Source of the DNA: Saccharopolyspora hirsuta
Lineage (GTDB): Bacteria; Actinomycetota; Actinomycetes; Mycobacteriales; Pseudonocardiaceae
Assembly (NCBI RefSeq): GCF_008630535.1
Contig: NZ_VWPH01000017.1
Location: forward strand, 116,404-180,403
Direction: 5' to 3'
DNA length: 64,000 nucleotides
Positions 17,433 through 28,299 of this stretch are shown piece after piece (positions within the stretch are counted from its first letter, which is position 1; each line of letters starts with the position of its first letter). The translations under genes were made by a program, and so were the position numbers. A model generated the notes under the pieces. It searched no databases. It saw only the letters and a program-made list of their open reading frames with translations, and was not told where the DNA came from.

Positions 17433-18542
17433 GTGCCGCGATCACGGCAGCGGTCGCGCTTCCGGACCCACCTGAGCAGCTGGCCCCGCCAGGCCCGCTC
17501 CGCAGGCCGCGGTTGGCGGAGCCTCGGTGCGGTCGTGGCCGTGCTGCTGGTGGCGTCGGGTACCGCCGCGGCGTCGCCAGCAGCCGCGCAGCTGCCCGAA
17601 CCGGCCGAGGAGTGCCGTGTCCAGGACGAGCGGTTGGACGAGCTCTCCGGCCTGGCCTCCGACGGCCGCGCCTGGTACGCGGTCAACGATGGCGGCCGGT
17701 CGCTGCGGGTTCACGTCCTCGACCCGTCGGACTGCTCGGTCCGCGACGTCCGCACGGCGTCGAACGACCCGTTCGACGTGGAAGATCTCGCGCTGGGCCA
17801 CGACGGCTCGCTGTGGCTGGCCGACATCGGGGACAACCGTCGCCGCCGGGACACCGTCGCCCTGCACGTGATGCCGCCGGGCGGCGGTGTCGCGCTGTAC
17901 CGGTTGTCCTACCCGGACGGCGCGCACGATGCGGAGGCGCTGCTGCTCGACCGGGCGGGCGTGCCCTTCATCGTCACCAAGGAACCGCTGGGGACGGCCG
18001 GTGTCTACCGCCCGGCCCAACCGCTGGACACCGAGCGGACCGTGCCGCTGGAACGCGTCGGTTCGGTGTCGCTGCGCGCCACCGAGACCCCGGGCGGTCC
18101 GCTCTCCCGCGCGTTCAGCACGACCCTGGTGACCGGGGGAGCGGTCAACCACGACGGCACGGCCGTCGCGATCCGCACCTACACCGACGTCTACCTCTAC
18201 AGCGCACCGGATGGTGATGTGGTGGCCGCGCTCCAGCGAGAACCACTGCGCATCGCGCTGCCGAACGAGCGGCAGGGCGAAGCCATCGCCTGGGAGCCCG
18301 ACGGCTCCCTGCTGTCCGCGTCCGAGGGGAGCGAACCGGTCCGCCGCATCCCGGGCGCGGCGAAACTCCTGACCGAGACCAGTGCCGCCCCGCCGGACGG
18401 CGATGTGCCGAACCCGCAGCCCGCCGGTCAGACCGAGCCCGCTTCCGGGAGCAGCACGACGACCGGCCAGGCGCCGCTGTTCGCCGCGGTGCTGGCCGGG
18501 CTGATCGTCTTCCTCGCGGGCCGACTGCGCCGCAACCGCTGA
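17433..18542 (+). CDS. Secreted, C-terminally anchored beta-propeller-like protein
   Basis: A 369-residue protein with an N-terminal signal segment (about 28-52, ending ASPAAAQ), an extracytoplasmic domain with repeated short beta motifs (SGLASDGRAWYAVNDGG, DVEDLALGHDGSLWLADIGD, GAVNHDGTAVAIRTYTDVYL, GEAIAWEPDGSLLSASEG) and a C-terminal TM followed by RLRRNR. The middle looks like a WD/NHL-type propeller. The enzyme or ligand is unknown. The start GTG 17433 has no clear ribosome-binding site, so the true start may be further in. Sits between hflX and lexA. Confidence 0.75.
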   Translation: MPRSRQRSRFRTHLSSWPRQARSAGRGWRSLGAVVAVLLVASGTAAASPAAAQLPEPAEECRVQDERLDELSGLASDGRAWYAVNDGGRSLRVHVLDPSDCSVRDVRTASNDPFDVEDLALGHDGSLWLADIGDNRRRRDTVALHVMPPGGGVALYRLSYPDGAHDAEALLLDRAGVPFIVTKEPLGTAGVYRPAQPLDTERTVPLERVGSVSLRATETPGGPLSRAFSTTLVTGGAVNHDGTAVAIRTYTDVYLYSAPDGDVVAALQREPLRIALPNERQGEAIAWEPDGSLLSASEGSEPVRRIPGAAKLLTETSAAPPDGDVPNPQPAGQTEPASGSSTTTGQAPLFAAVLAGLIVFLAGRLRRNR

Positions 18543-18602
18543 CCGGGAGCTGCCGGTGCCAGCGTTGCTCGGCGCCGCGGGAAGATCTGCGGCAGGACCG
18601 CG

Positions 18603-19319
18603 TCAGAGTCGGCGCAGGACCGCGACCACCTTGCCGAGGATCGCCGCGTCGTCGCCCAGGATCGGCTCGTACGCGGGGTTGTGCGGCAGCAGCCAGACGT
18701 GCTCGTCGGTGCGCTTGAAGGTCTTCACCGTCGCTTCGCCCTCGATCATCGCGGCCACCACGTCGCCGTTCTCGGCGTCCGGCTGCTGGCGCACCGCGAC
18801 CCAGTCCCCGTCGGTGATGGCGAGGTCCACCATGGAGTCGCCGACGACCTTGAGCAGGAACAGCGTCCCGTCGCCGACGATCTCCTTCGGCAGCGGGAAG
18901 ACGTCCTCGATCGACTCCTCGGCCAGGATCGGACCGCCGGCCGCGATGCGGCCCACCACCGGCACGTAGGCGGGCTTGGTCTGCCTGGCCCCCTCCAGCT
19001 CCGGCTCACCGCCGACCAGCACCCCGACCGTGCGCGGCCGGTGCGGGTCGCGGCGCAGGTAGCCCTTCCGCTCCAGCACGCGGAGCTGGTAGGCCACCGA
19101 CGAGGTCGAGGTGAGCCCGACGGCGTCACCGATCTCGCGGACGCTGGGCGGGTAGCCGTGCTCCCGCATCCACTTGCGGATGGCCTCCAGCACCCGGAGC
19201 TGCCGATCGCTCAGCTCCTCGGCTCCGCTGGCCTGTTCGGGCAGGGAGTGCACGTCGGCCTGGGAGTCCTCGACGTCGTGTACCCGGCCCTTGATCGAGC
19301 CGGTCGCATTGCTCGCCAC
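18603..19319 (-). CDS. lexA: SOS repressor LexA
   Basis: A 238-residue repressor. The winged HTH is at about 37-98 (MREHGYPPSVREIGDAVGLT), followed by the S24 self-cleavage domain. The scissile Ala127-Gly128 lies in VVGRIAAGGP, the nucleophile Ser162 in VVGDSMVD and the general base Lys199 in GEATVKTF. GTG 19319 has AGGAGG at 7 nt. An SOS box lies 91 bp upstream of its start, so it is autoregulated; the divergent LysM gene has its own box. Confidence 0.96.
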   Translation of the reverse strand: MASNATGSIKGRVHDVEDSQADVHSLPEQASGAEELSDRQLRVLEAIRKWMREHGYPPSVREIGDAVGLTSTSSVAYQLRVLERKGYLRRDPHRPRTVGVLVGGEPELEGARQTKPAYVPVVGRIAAGGPILAEESIEDVFPLPKEIVGDGTLFLLKVVGDSMVDLAITDGDWVAVRQQPDAENGDVVAAMIEGEATVKTFKRTDEHVWLLPHNPAYEPILGDDAAILGKVVAVLRRL

Positions 19320-19409
19320 CGCTGCCTCCTGTCCGTGTGTACTGCGGTGCTGATCGCGGGCGCCGTTCGACCCGCTCGGTTTCCACAGTAGACGCGCGAA
19401 ACGCAGAGA

Positions 19410-19425
19410 TCAAACACCTGTTCGA
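19410..19425. promoter_or_regulatory. SOS box, lexA-proximal
   Basis: TCAAACACCTGTTCGA matches the actinobacterial LexA-binding consensus TCGAAC-N4-GTTCGA with one mismatch (A for G at position 3). Confidence 0.85.
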
Positions 19426-19490
19426 GTTAATTTTCGCCCCGGGTGTCGCGCTGCGGGGTACTCCTGGTACACAATCGCACGCAGGTTCGA

Positions 19491-19506
19491 TCGAACACCT
19501 ATTCGA
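19491..19506. promoter_or_regulatory. SOS box upstream of the LysM gene
   Basis: TCGAACACCTATTCGA matches TCGAAC-N4-GTTCGA with one mismatch. It lies 26 bp upstream of the start of the gene at 19533, and shares the central ACCT with the lexA box. Confidence 0.88.
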
Positions 19507-19532
19507 TCATGGTTCGCGGTGCGGGAGGCGGC

Positions 19533-19982
19533 ATGACCACGTTCATCGATGCGGCGGGGCGGACGCGCCAGGTCGAGCGGCGGTCGGCCGCCCGGCGGGC
19601 GGCGGAGCCGGTCGAGATGATCCGGCCGCGGGGCGGCGGGCGGAGGGTGCCGGGCCGGGTCGTGCCGCGCGCGGCGCAGCCGACGGCGGCCGCGTGCGAC
19701 CGGGCGCGCCGGAGCGGCGAGTGGCTTTGGTTGACCTCGGTGGCGATCTTCACCTTCCTCATTGTCATGCTGGTGGGGCTGTTCGGGTTCCGCGACGCGC
19801 CGATGACGGGCGGCACCACGCTGATCGAGGTTCGAGCGGGTGACACTCTGTGGGGGATCGCCGACCGGGTGGCGCCGGACAGCGACCCGCGGGCGGTGGT
19901 GGCCCGGATCGCGGAGCTCAACGGGCTCGACGCGGCGACCGTCGAGACCGGTCGGCTGCTGGTGGTCCCGGTGTCCGGTTGA
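19533..19982 (+). CDS. SOS-induced LysM membrane protein (ChiZ/Rv2719c-like)
   Basis: A 149-residue protein with an Arg-rich cytoplasmic N-terminus (about 1-65), one TM segment (about 70-90) and an extracytoplasmic LysM domain (VRAGDTLWGIADRVAPDSDP and ELNGLDAATVETGRLLVVP). Layout and position opposite lexA match mycobacterial ChiZ (Rv2719c), an SOS-induced protein that binds peptidoglycan and restrains division. ATG 19533 has GGGAGG just upstream; ATG 19509 is possible but would start 2 bp after the SOS box. Its function here as a checkpoint inhibitor is inferred from the relative and the SOS box. Confidence 0.87.
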   Translation: MTTFIDAAGRTRQVERRSAARRAAEPVEMIRPRGGGRRVPGRVVPRAAQPTAAACDRARRSGEWLWLTSVAIFTFLIVMLVGLFGFRDAPMTGGTTLIEVRAGDTLWGIADRVAPDSDPRAVVARIAELNGLDAATVETGRLLVVPVSG

Positions 19983-20120
19983 TCCTCCCGGGAGGGCGGT
20001 GCGGATCGCTCGTGCTCGGCGACCTGGGGTTTTCGGGCGCGGCGCGGGAGAGGGCGGGCGGCGACGCTCCGAAGGTCGTCCCGAGTTTGCGTCGCGATAC
20101 GGCGCGGTTTAGAGTCGACC

Positions 20121-20157
20121 ACAACATCTAGTAGTTACGTCCGTGTATTTAGTCCAC
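20121..20157 (+). promoter_or_regulatory. Candidate NrdR-binding region upstream of nrdRJ
   Basis: ACAACATCTAGTAGTT (20121-20136), a partial palindrome around CTAG, and the related GTGTATTTAGTCCAC (20143-20157) lie about 21 bp apart. They resemble the paired NrdR boxes that control ribonucleotide reductase operons in Streptomyces. The match is loose. Confidence 0.4.
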
Positions 20158-20257
20158 AGGTTGGGCTTGTAAGGTGTTCGCGCACCCACGGAGTGTGAGT
20201 GGTCGTCGGCTGCCGCGAGGCGGGCGGCGGCGTACGGGGGAAGGGGGGTGAGTGCCG

Positions 20258-20740
20258 GTGCGGTGCCCATTCTGTCGCGGGGAGGACTCCCGGGTCGTCG
20301 ATTCGCGCGAGGTCGAGGAAGGCCAGGCGATCCGGCGCAGGCGATCGTGCTCGACGTGCGGTCGGCGCTTCACGACCATCGAGGAACTGGTGCTGTCGGT
20401 GGTCAAGCGCTCCGGCGTCACCGAACCCTTCAGCCGGGAGAAGGTGGTGCGCGGCGTGCGCCGCGCGTGCCAGGGCCGCCCGGTCGAGGAGGACGCGCTG
20501 CAGCAGCTCGCGCACCAGGTGGAGGAGACCGTCCGGTCGCTCGGGGTGGCCGAGCTGCCCAGCCACGAGGTCGGCCTGGCCATCCTCGGTCCGCTGCGCG
20601 AGCTGGACGAGGTCGCCTACCTGCGCTTCGCCAGCGTGTACCGGGCGTACTCCTCGGTGGAGGACTTCGAGAAGGAGATCGCCGACCTGCGCGCGGCTCG
20701 AGCGGCCGCGCAGGCCGGTGCGGAGAGCGACCGTGAGTAA
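20258..20740 (+). CDS. nrdR: Transcriptional repressor NrdR
   Basis: A 160-residue regulator of ribonucleotide reductase genes. The N-terminal zinc ribbon has two CxxC pairs (RCPFC and SCSTC), and the ATP-cone domain follows (about 47-137: VVKRSGVTEPFSREKVVRGV, RFASVYRAYSSVEDF). NrdR senses ATP/dATP and binds paired NrdR boxes. GTG 20258 gives the family start MRCPFC; GTG 20252 would add two residues. The gene precedes nrdJ by 163 bp and probably regulates the same transcript. Confidence 0.93.
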   Translation: MRCPFCRGEDSRVVDSREVEEGQAIRRRRSCSTCGRRFTTIEELVLSVVKRSGVTEPFSREKVVRGVRRACQGRPVEEDALQQLAHQVEETVRSLGVAELPSHEVGLAILGPLRELDEVAYLRFASVYRAYSSVEDFEKEIADLRAARAAAQAGAESDRE

Positions 20741-20903
20741 GGCTCGCCGGCGCGCGGTTCGCCGCGGAGCCGGAAACGCAAGACGTCAGCCGACGTCCCA
20801 GCCAGGGGCGCGGCTGGAAGGACAGCCACGACCGAACCGGACGGGGAGCCCGGACGGGGCCGACCAAGCACGACGAGCGAGTGACAAGGAAGAGGGTCAG
20901 GTC

Positions 20904-23726
<2,823 letters not shown>

Positions 23727-23778
23727 GCCGGAACCAGCTGAGCACTCCGAAAGAGTGAGCACCTGAAGCGAAGGTGCA

Positions 23779-23819
23779 GCAGGAAGGGGAGTCGGCCACC
23801 GGTCGGCTCCCCTTCCTGC
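23779..23819 (+). terminator. nrdJ terminator
   Basis: Stem of 19 pairs (two G-U), outer half GCAGGAAGGGGAG / CTCCCCTTCCTGC, loop ACC, then ATTT. 53 nt after the nrdJ stop. Confidence 0.85.
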
Positions 23820-23913
23820 ATTTCCAGACTCGGACTGCTGGGCGGAGGGACAAGCTGGACCTCCGTCGAAAACTCGGTGGCGAGGATGGTGTCGCGGCGT
23901 GGATGCTGGTGAG

Positions 23914-24639
23914 ATGGCAAGTCAGCTCAGCCAGCTCGTCCTGCGGATCGTCGTCCCCGAACTCGGGTCGGACGGGACGGCCGAGGTGCGGCCGATCGTC
24001 GACGGGGTGGACGTCGTCGCCGCCGGTTTGCCGAAGGAGCCGGCTGAGTCTCCGCGGACGCTGCTGGGGGCGGACGCTCCGCTCGTGGCGACCGCTGAGC
24101 CACGTGAGGTCCGCTTGGCGGAGGCCGTGTGCACCGAAGGGTGCTGCGGTGCGTTGTACGTGACGATTCGACGCGATGGCGAGCACGTCGTCTGGTCCGA
24201 CTGGCGTGATCCCGACTCTCCGGGTACTGCCTTGCCCGAATTCCGGTTCGATGCGCAGCAGTACCAGGCTGAGGTCGACCGGGCCAGCGCGGATCGAAGC
24301 TGGGAGTGGCGTGCCTGCACCGTGGCGCGGTTGCTGCAGTGCGAGCTCGAGCGTCAGACCGAATGGTTCGAGCGGTGGGATTGCCGACTCGTCGGTGTGC
24401 ATTCCTACCCCTCGAGCAGGGCTTGGTTCACGTTCTACTTCTCCCACCCGCGCCGGGCTGGCAGGGACGATCCGTGGTTGCAGTTCCGGATCGTGCGGAG
24501 GGTTTCGCCCGCAGACCCGGAAACCGAGGCGGCTGAGATTCTCGAACGCCTGCTGGCGAGAGATCCGCGCGAAATCGCCGAGGTGTGCGGTGGCACGGAG
24601 GAATGGGCGGAACAGCTCGGGTATCGCTGGCCGCGGTAG
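23914..24639 (+). CDS. Unknown actinobacterial protein with CTEGCCGAL motif, paralogue 1
   Basis: A 241-residue soluble protein of unknown function. Notable features are VRPIVDGVDVVAAGL, the cysteine motif AVCTEGCCGALYVTI (about 87-101), FRFDAQQYQAEVDRA, a Trp-rich stretch (SWEWRACTVARLL, TEWFERWDCRL) and the end ARDPREIAEVCGGTEEWAEQ. It is a clear paralogue of the gene at 26068, across nearly the whole length, with folD between them. ATG 23914 is preferred to 23899 by alignment with the paralogue (MASQLSQL versus MTDELSRL). The CxxxCC cluster might bind metal; that is only a possibility. Confidence 0.75.
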   Translation: MASQLSQLVLRIVVPELGSDGTAEVRPIVDGVDVVAAGLPKEPAESPRTLLGADAPLVATAEPREVRLAEAVCTEGCCGALYVTIRRDGEHVVWSDWRDPDSPGTALPEFRFDAQQYQAEVDRASADRSWEWRACTVARLLQCELERQTEWFERWDCRLVGVHSYPSSRAWFTFYFSHPRRAGRDDPWLQFRIVRRVSPADPETEAAEILERLLARDPREIAEVCGGTEEWAEQLGYRWPR

Positions 24640-24991
24640 TGCATTGCTTCCTACCAGCTGCGAAGTTTGCGCCGACGACAGGCGGTTCGCGTCCTTGACG
24701 TGCGTATCCCGTTCCACATCGGACCGGGTGTCTCCACCTGAAACGGGGCCGGTAAGCCCGAGCAGTCAAGCCACTGCCGCCGCTCGCGTCGGCGCGCTGC
24801 GGAAGGCATGACGTGTCGCGGCTCGCACCGGCGGGTGGTCAGCAGCGCCGAAGGCTGCTGGGCTGGTTATCGTGTGGGTGGGCCGTGACTGGCGTTCGGG
24901 TGGAGCACCACCGGGGAGCGGCCCGGCCGGTTCTGCCGGTCCGAGCCGCGCGCCTGGGTGATCAGCGACAACGACACCCGAGGAGCAACGC
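24640..24991. other. Gene-free gap before folD with a decayed terminator copy
   Basis: 352 nt without a convincing gene. At 24713-24735 it carries a copy of the folD terminator's second half (22 of 23 nt identical to 25862-25884), but the pairing partner is degenerate, so it is probably not an active hairpin. The last part should hold the folD promoter. Confidence 0.6.
24713..24735 (+). repeat. Copy 1 of 23-bp repeat around folD
   Basis: Begins TCCACATCGGACCGGG and ends TGTCTCC. One mismatch to the copy at 25862-25884. Confidence 0.8.
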
Positions 24992-25846
24992 ATGTCCGAG
25001 GCTCGTCCGATGAACGGCATCGAGGTCGCCCGCGACATCATGGAGCGCGCCGCCGAGCGGGCAGCGCAGTTCGAGGCGCGGACCGGGGCGAAGCCCTGCT
25101 TGGCGACCGTGCTGGTGGGCGACGATCCGGCTTCGGTCACCTACGTGCGGATGAAGCGGAACCGGTGCGCGAAGTACGGCATCGAATCCCGGCACGTGCC
25201 GATGCCGGAGACGATCACGACCGAAGAGCTGGTCAGCGCGATCACCGAGCTGTCGAACGATCCGTCGGTGCACGGCATCCTGCTGCAGCACCCCGTCCCG
25301 CACCACATCGACGAGCGCGCGGCGTTCGACGCGATCGCGGCGACCAAGGACGTCGACGGTGTCACCTCGCAGTCCTTCGCGGCGATGGCGTTCGGGCGGG
25401 ACGGTTTCGCGTCGTGCACCCCGGCCGGGATCATGCGCCTCCTCGACGCCTACGACGTGGACCCGCGCGGCAAGCACGCCGTGGTGATCGGGCGCAGCGC
25501 CATCCTGGGCAAGCCGATGAGCATGCTGCTGCTGGCGCGCGACGCCACGGTGACGGTGTGCCACTCGAAGACCGCCGACCTGCCTTCGCTCGTGCGGACC
25601 GCGGACATCGTCGTCGCCGCGGTCGGCAAGCCGGAGTTCGTCCGGGGCGAGTGGCTCAAGCCCGGTGCGGTCGTGGTGGATGCCGGGTACAACGAGGGCA
25701 ACGTCGGCGATGTCGCGTTCGGCGAAGCGCGCACCCGCGCTGGCCTGCTCACCCCGGTCCCGGGCGGGGTCGGCCCCACGACCATCGCGGTCCTGCTGGA
25801 GCAGACCGTCACCGCCGCCTTCCGGCAGCAGCAGATCTCCGCTTGA
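24992..25846 (+). CDS. folD: Bifunctional methylenetetrahydrofolate dehydrogenase/cyclohydrolase FolD
   Basis: A 284-residue enzyme interconverting 5,10-methylene-THF, 5,10-methenyl-THF and 10-formyl-THF for purine, formyl-Met and one-carbon supply. It has LATVLVGDDPASVTYVRMKR with the catalytic region, GILLQHPVPHHID, KDVDGV, a nucleotide-binding VVIGRSAILGKPMSMLL, and the terminal TPVPGGVGPTTIAVLLEQT. In the usual YVxxK active-site pattern this protein shows YVRMK. ATG 24992 has AGGAG at 7 nt. It is flanked by two paralogous genes of unknown function and may be a second folate enzyme copy in the genome. Confidence 0.93.
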   Translation: MSEARPMNGIEVARDIMERAAERAAQFEARTGAKPCLATVLVGDDPASVTYVRMKRNRCAKYGIESRHVPMPETITTEELVSAITELSNDPSVHGILLQHPVPHHIDERAAFDAIAATKDVDGVTSQSFAAMAFGRDGFASCTPAGIMRLLDAYDVDPRGKHAVVIGRSAILGKPMSMLLLARDATVTVCHSKTADLPSLVRTADIVVAAVGKPEFVRGEWLKPGAVVVDAGYNEGNVGDVAFGEARTRAGLLTPVPGGVGPTTIAVLLEQTVTAAFRQQQISA

Positions 25847-25852
25847 GGTTGA

Positions 25853-25881
25853 GGCACCCGGTCCACATAGGACCGGGTGTC
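25853..25881 (+). terminator. folD terminator
   Basis: Perfect 10-bp stem CACCCGGTCC / GGACCGGGTG with loop ACATA, starting 6 nt after the folD stop, then CTCCTTC. Its right half is repeated at 24713. Confidence 0.8.
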
Positions 25882-25884
25882 TCC
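25862..25884 (+). repeat. Copy 2 of 23-bp repeat around folD
   Basis: Begins TCCACATAGGACCGGG and ends TGTCTCC. One mismatch to 24713-24735. Confidence 0.8.
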
Positions 25885-26067
25885 TTCGACATTTCGCTTG
25901 CCGGGATTGCGAGACGGGAGCATCGACTACGTCTTGGCGGGATGTCCGGCAGGACTGGCACGACCTGGAGGTCTTTTGGACCGCGGCCGCGTTGGTCGGC
26001 GTGTCAGCGTGGTGCGGGATTCGGAAAACCGGTGGCTGTCCGGCTGGGCGAACGACACACTGGCCCG

Positions 26068-26796
26068 ATGACCGACGAGCTCAGCCGCCTCGCCCTGCAC
26101 GTCGTCGTCCCAGAGCCGGAACGGCCGGGCCGGAATGTCGAGCTGCGGGCACTGGTCGACGGCGTGGACGTCGTGGCAGCTGCCTTCGACAGCGGTCCAG
26201 CGCGGTCACCGCAGGAACTCCTGCGTCCGGGCGGTCCGCTGGAGGCTACGGCTGAGCCGCACGAGGTTCGGTTGGCCGAGGCCGAATGCTCCGAAGGGTG
26301 CTGCGGTGCCCTGCACGTGATGGTCCGGGGCGATGACGAACACGTCGTCTGGTCCGGTTGGCGCAACACCGGGTGGGGGAGCACCCCGCTGGCGGAGTTC
26401 CGGTTCGACGCCCAGCAGTACCGGGCTGAGCTCGACCGGGCTCGGGCCGATCACAGCTGGGAGTGGCCTGCGTGCACCGTGGCGCGGCTGCTGGAGCAGG
26501 ACCTCGGTCGGCAGGTCGAATGGCTCGAGCGGTGGGATTGCCGGATCCTTTCGGTGCGTTCCCACCCGTGGATGAAGGACCTGATCATCGTCCTGCTGGG
26601 ACATCCGAGCCGGGGCTCCATGGTCGATGGCCCGTGGTTGCAGTTCCAGATCGAATTGCGCGCTTCCGACGCCGATCCGGCCCTCCAAGCCCGGCAGATC
26701 GCCGACCGGCTCCTGGCGGGGGACCCCCGCGAGATGGGTGAGGTGTGCGGCGGAACCCGGGAGTGGGCCGAGCAGCTCGGATACCGCTTGGGCTAG
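26068..26796 (+). CDS. Unknown actinobacterial protein with CSEGCCGAL motif, paralogue 2
   Basis: A 242-residue protein, full-length paralogue of the gene at 23914: VDGVDVVAA, AECSEGCCGALHVMV, FRFDAQQYRAELDRA, SWEWPACTVARLL, WLERWDCRIL and GEVCGGTREWAEQLGY are shared. The family combines a conserved Cys cluster, several invariant Trp and an acidic C-terminal helix; I do not recognise a domain. The pattern LxxHVVVPEP at the N-terminus could be a beta strand start of a small globular fold. Start ATG 26068. Ends at a terminator shared with the convergent aminotransferase. Confidence 0.75.
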   Translation: MTDELSRLALHVVVPEPERPGRNVELRALVDGVDVVAAAFDSGPARSPQELLRPGGPLEATAEPHEVRLAEAECSEGCCGALHVMVRGDDEHVVWSGWRNTGWGSTPLAEFRFDAQQYRAELDRARADHSWEWPACTVARLLEQDLGRQVEWLERWDCRILSVRSHPWMKDLIIVLLGHPSRGSMVDGPWLQFQIELRASDADPALQARQIADRLLAGDPREMGEVCGGTREWAEQLGYRLG

Positions 26797-26805
26797 CGGT
26801 ACGCC

Positions 26806-26835
26806 GGGTGGGGGTCGCGGGCGCGGCCCCCACCC
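26806..26835. terminator. Bidirectional terminator
   Basis: Stem GGGTGGGGG / CCCCCACCC with a 12-nt loop between the unknown gene and the convergent aminotransferase gene. Confidence 0.75.
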
Positions 26836-26842
26836 CGCGCGG

Positions 26843-28123
26843 TCAGCCCTGGCGGTCGGCGAGGAGCTTCTCCGTGCCGACGAGGCGGACGCAGGTGGCC
26901 AGGCCGGTGATGGCCTCTTCGAGCTCCGCCTGGTCCGGGAAGGTCGGTGCGATGCGGATGACGCTGTCGGTCGGGTCGTCGCCGTAGGGGTGGGTGGCAC
27001 CGGCCGGGGTGAGGGCGATGCCCGCCTCCTTGGCCTTCGCGACCACCGCGCGGGCGCAGCCCTCGGGGACCTGCAGGCTGATGAAGTAACCACCGGCCGG
27101 CTTGGTCCACGAGGCGAGACCGGTGCCGCCGAGCTCGTCGGTGAGGATCTTGTCGACCGCGTCGAACTTCGGGCGGATCAGCGCTGCGTGCTGGCGCATG
27201 TGCTCGCGCAGGCCGTCGGCGTCGCGGAGGAAGCGCACGTGCCGGAGCTGGTTGATCTTGTCCGGGCCGATGCTGCGCTTGGCGGTGCAGCTCAGCCACC
27301 ACTCGACGTTGGCGGGGGAGGAGCCGAAGAAGGCGACGCCGCCACCGGCGAAGGTGATCTTCGAGGTGGAGCCGAAGACGAACGCCCGGTCCGGGTTGCC
27401 GTGCTCGGCGCACAGCGCGAGGAGGTCGGCGATCTCCGCGGCCTCGTCGGTGAGGTGGTGCACCGCGTAGGCGTTGTCCCAGAAGATCCGGAAGTCCGGC
27501 GCGGCGGTGCGCATGGCCGCCAGGCGGCGCACCGTCTCGTCGGAGTAGACGGTGCCGTCCGGGTTGCTGTACTTGGGCACGCACCAGATGCCCTTGATCT
27601 TCGGGTCCTCGGCGACCAGGCGCTCGACGACGTCCATGTCCGGGCCGTCGGCCGTCATCGGGACCTGGATCATCTTGATGCCGAACCGCTCGCACAGCGC
27701 GAAGTGCCGGTCGTAGCCGGGGACCGGGCACAGGAACGCGATCTCGGGCTCCTCCACCCAGCGGCGCTGGCTTCCCGGGAGGGTGCCGAGCTGCGCGAAG
27801 ACCAGGGCGTCGTGCATCAGCTCGAGGCTGGAGTTCCCGGCGGCCAGCAGCTGCTCCACCGGGACCTGCAGTTCCTCGCTGAAGATCGCCCGCAGTTCCG
27901 GCAGGCCCTGCAGCCCGCCGTAGTTGCGCAGGTCGGTGCCGTCGGCGGAGGTCAGCGAGTCCGGCGCGTCCACCAAGCCGTTGGAGAGGTCGAGCTGGCG
28001 CGGCGACGGCTTGCCCCGGGTGAGGTCCAGCTTCAGGCCGCGCGCGACCAGGGCCGCGTGGTCCTGGCTGGCGCGATCGCGCTGGGCGGTCAGCTCTTCG
28101 ATGGTCGATGCTGGAGCGTTCAC
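26843..28123 (-). CDS. aspT: Aspartate aminotransferase, AspT type
   Basis: A 426-residue PLP enzyme of the Corynebacterium AspT kind, distinct from AspC. Motifs shared with it are LKLDLTRGKPS near the N-terminus, NYGGLQGLPELR, CPVPGYDRHFALCERFGI, VPKYSNPDGTVYS, WDNAYAVHHLTDE, the PLP lysine in STSKITFAGGGVAFF, and PAGGYFISLQVPEG. It transfers the amino group between aspartate and 2-oxoglutarate. GTG 28123 (VNAPASTIEE) has AAGGGA upstream; an in-frame start at 28159 is less likely. Single gene, convergent with 26068. Confidence 0.88.
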   Translation of the reverse strand: MNAPASTIEELTAQRDRASQDHAALVARGLKLDLTRGKPSPRQLDLSNGLVDAPDSLTSADGTDLRNYGGLQGLPELRAIFSEELQVPVEQLLAAGNSSLELMHDALVFAQLGTLPGSQRRWVEEPEIAFLCPVPGYDRHFALCERFGIKMIQVPMTADGPDMDVVERLVAEDPKIKGIWCVPKYSNPDGTVYSDETVRRLAAMRTAAPDFRIFWDNAYAVHHLTDEAAEIADLLALCAEHGNPDRAFVFGSTSKITFAGGGVAFFGSSPANVEWWLSCTAKRSIGPDKINQLRHVRFLRDADGLREHMRQHAALIRPKFDAVDKILTDELGGTGLASWTKPAGGYFISLQVPEGCARAVVAKAKEAGIALTPAGATHPYGDDPTDSVIRIAPTFPDQAELEEAITGLATCVRLVGTEKLLADRQG

Positions 28124-28299
28124 CGGAGTCCCTTCGCCGTGAATCGTGGAACGGGCCACCCGTACAGCCTAATGACCTGCTCGCAGCGCCTTCGACGGCA
28201 CCGGGGGCACTGGTCGGGGCGGACGCGGGAATCCCCGCGCTGGCAACTGATCCCACCGGGAGCGGTCGCGCGGTGTTCCTGGACACACGGGCTCAGCGG

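Noticed and set aside
20158..20257. Cobalamin riboswitch before nrdR
   Set aside because: None of the usual conserved blocks was recognised by eye.
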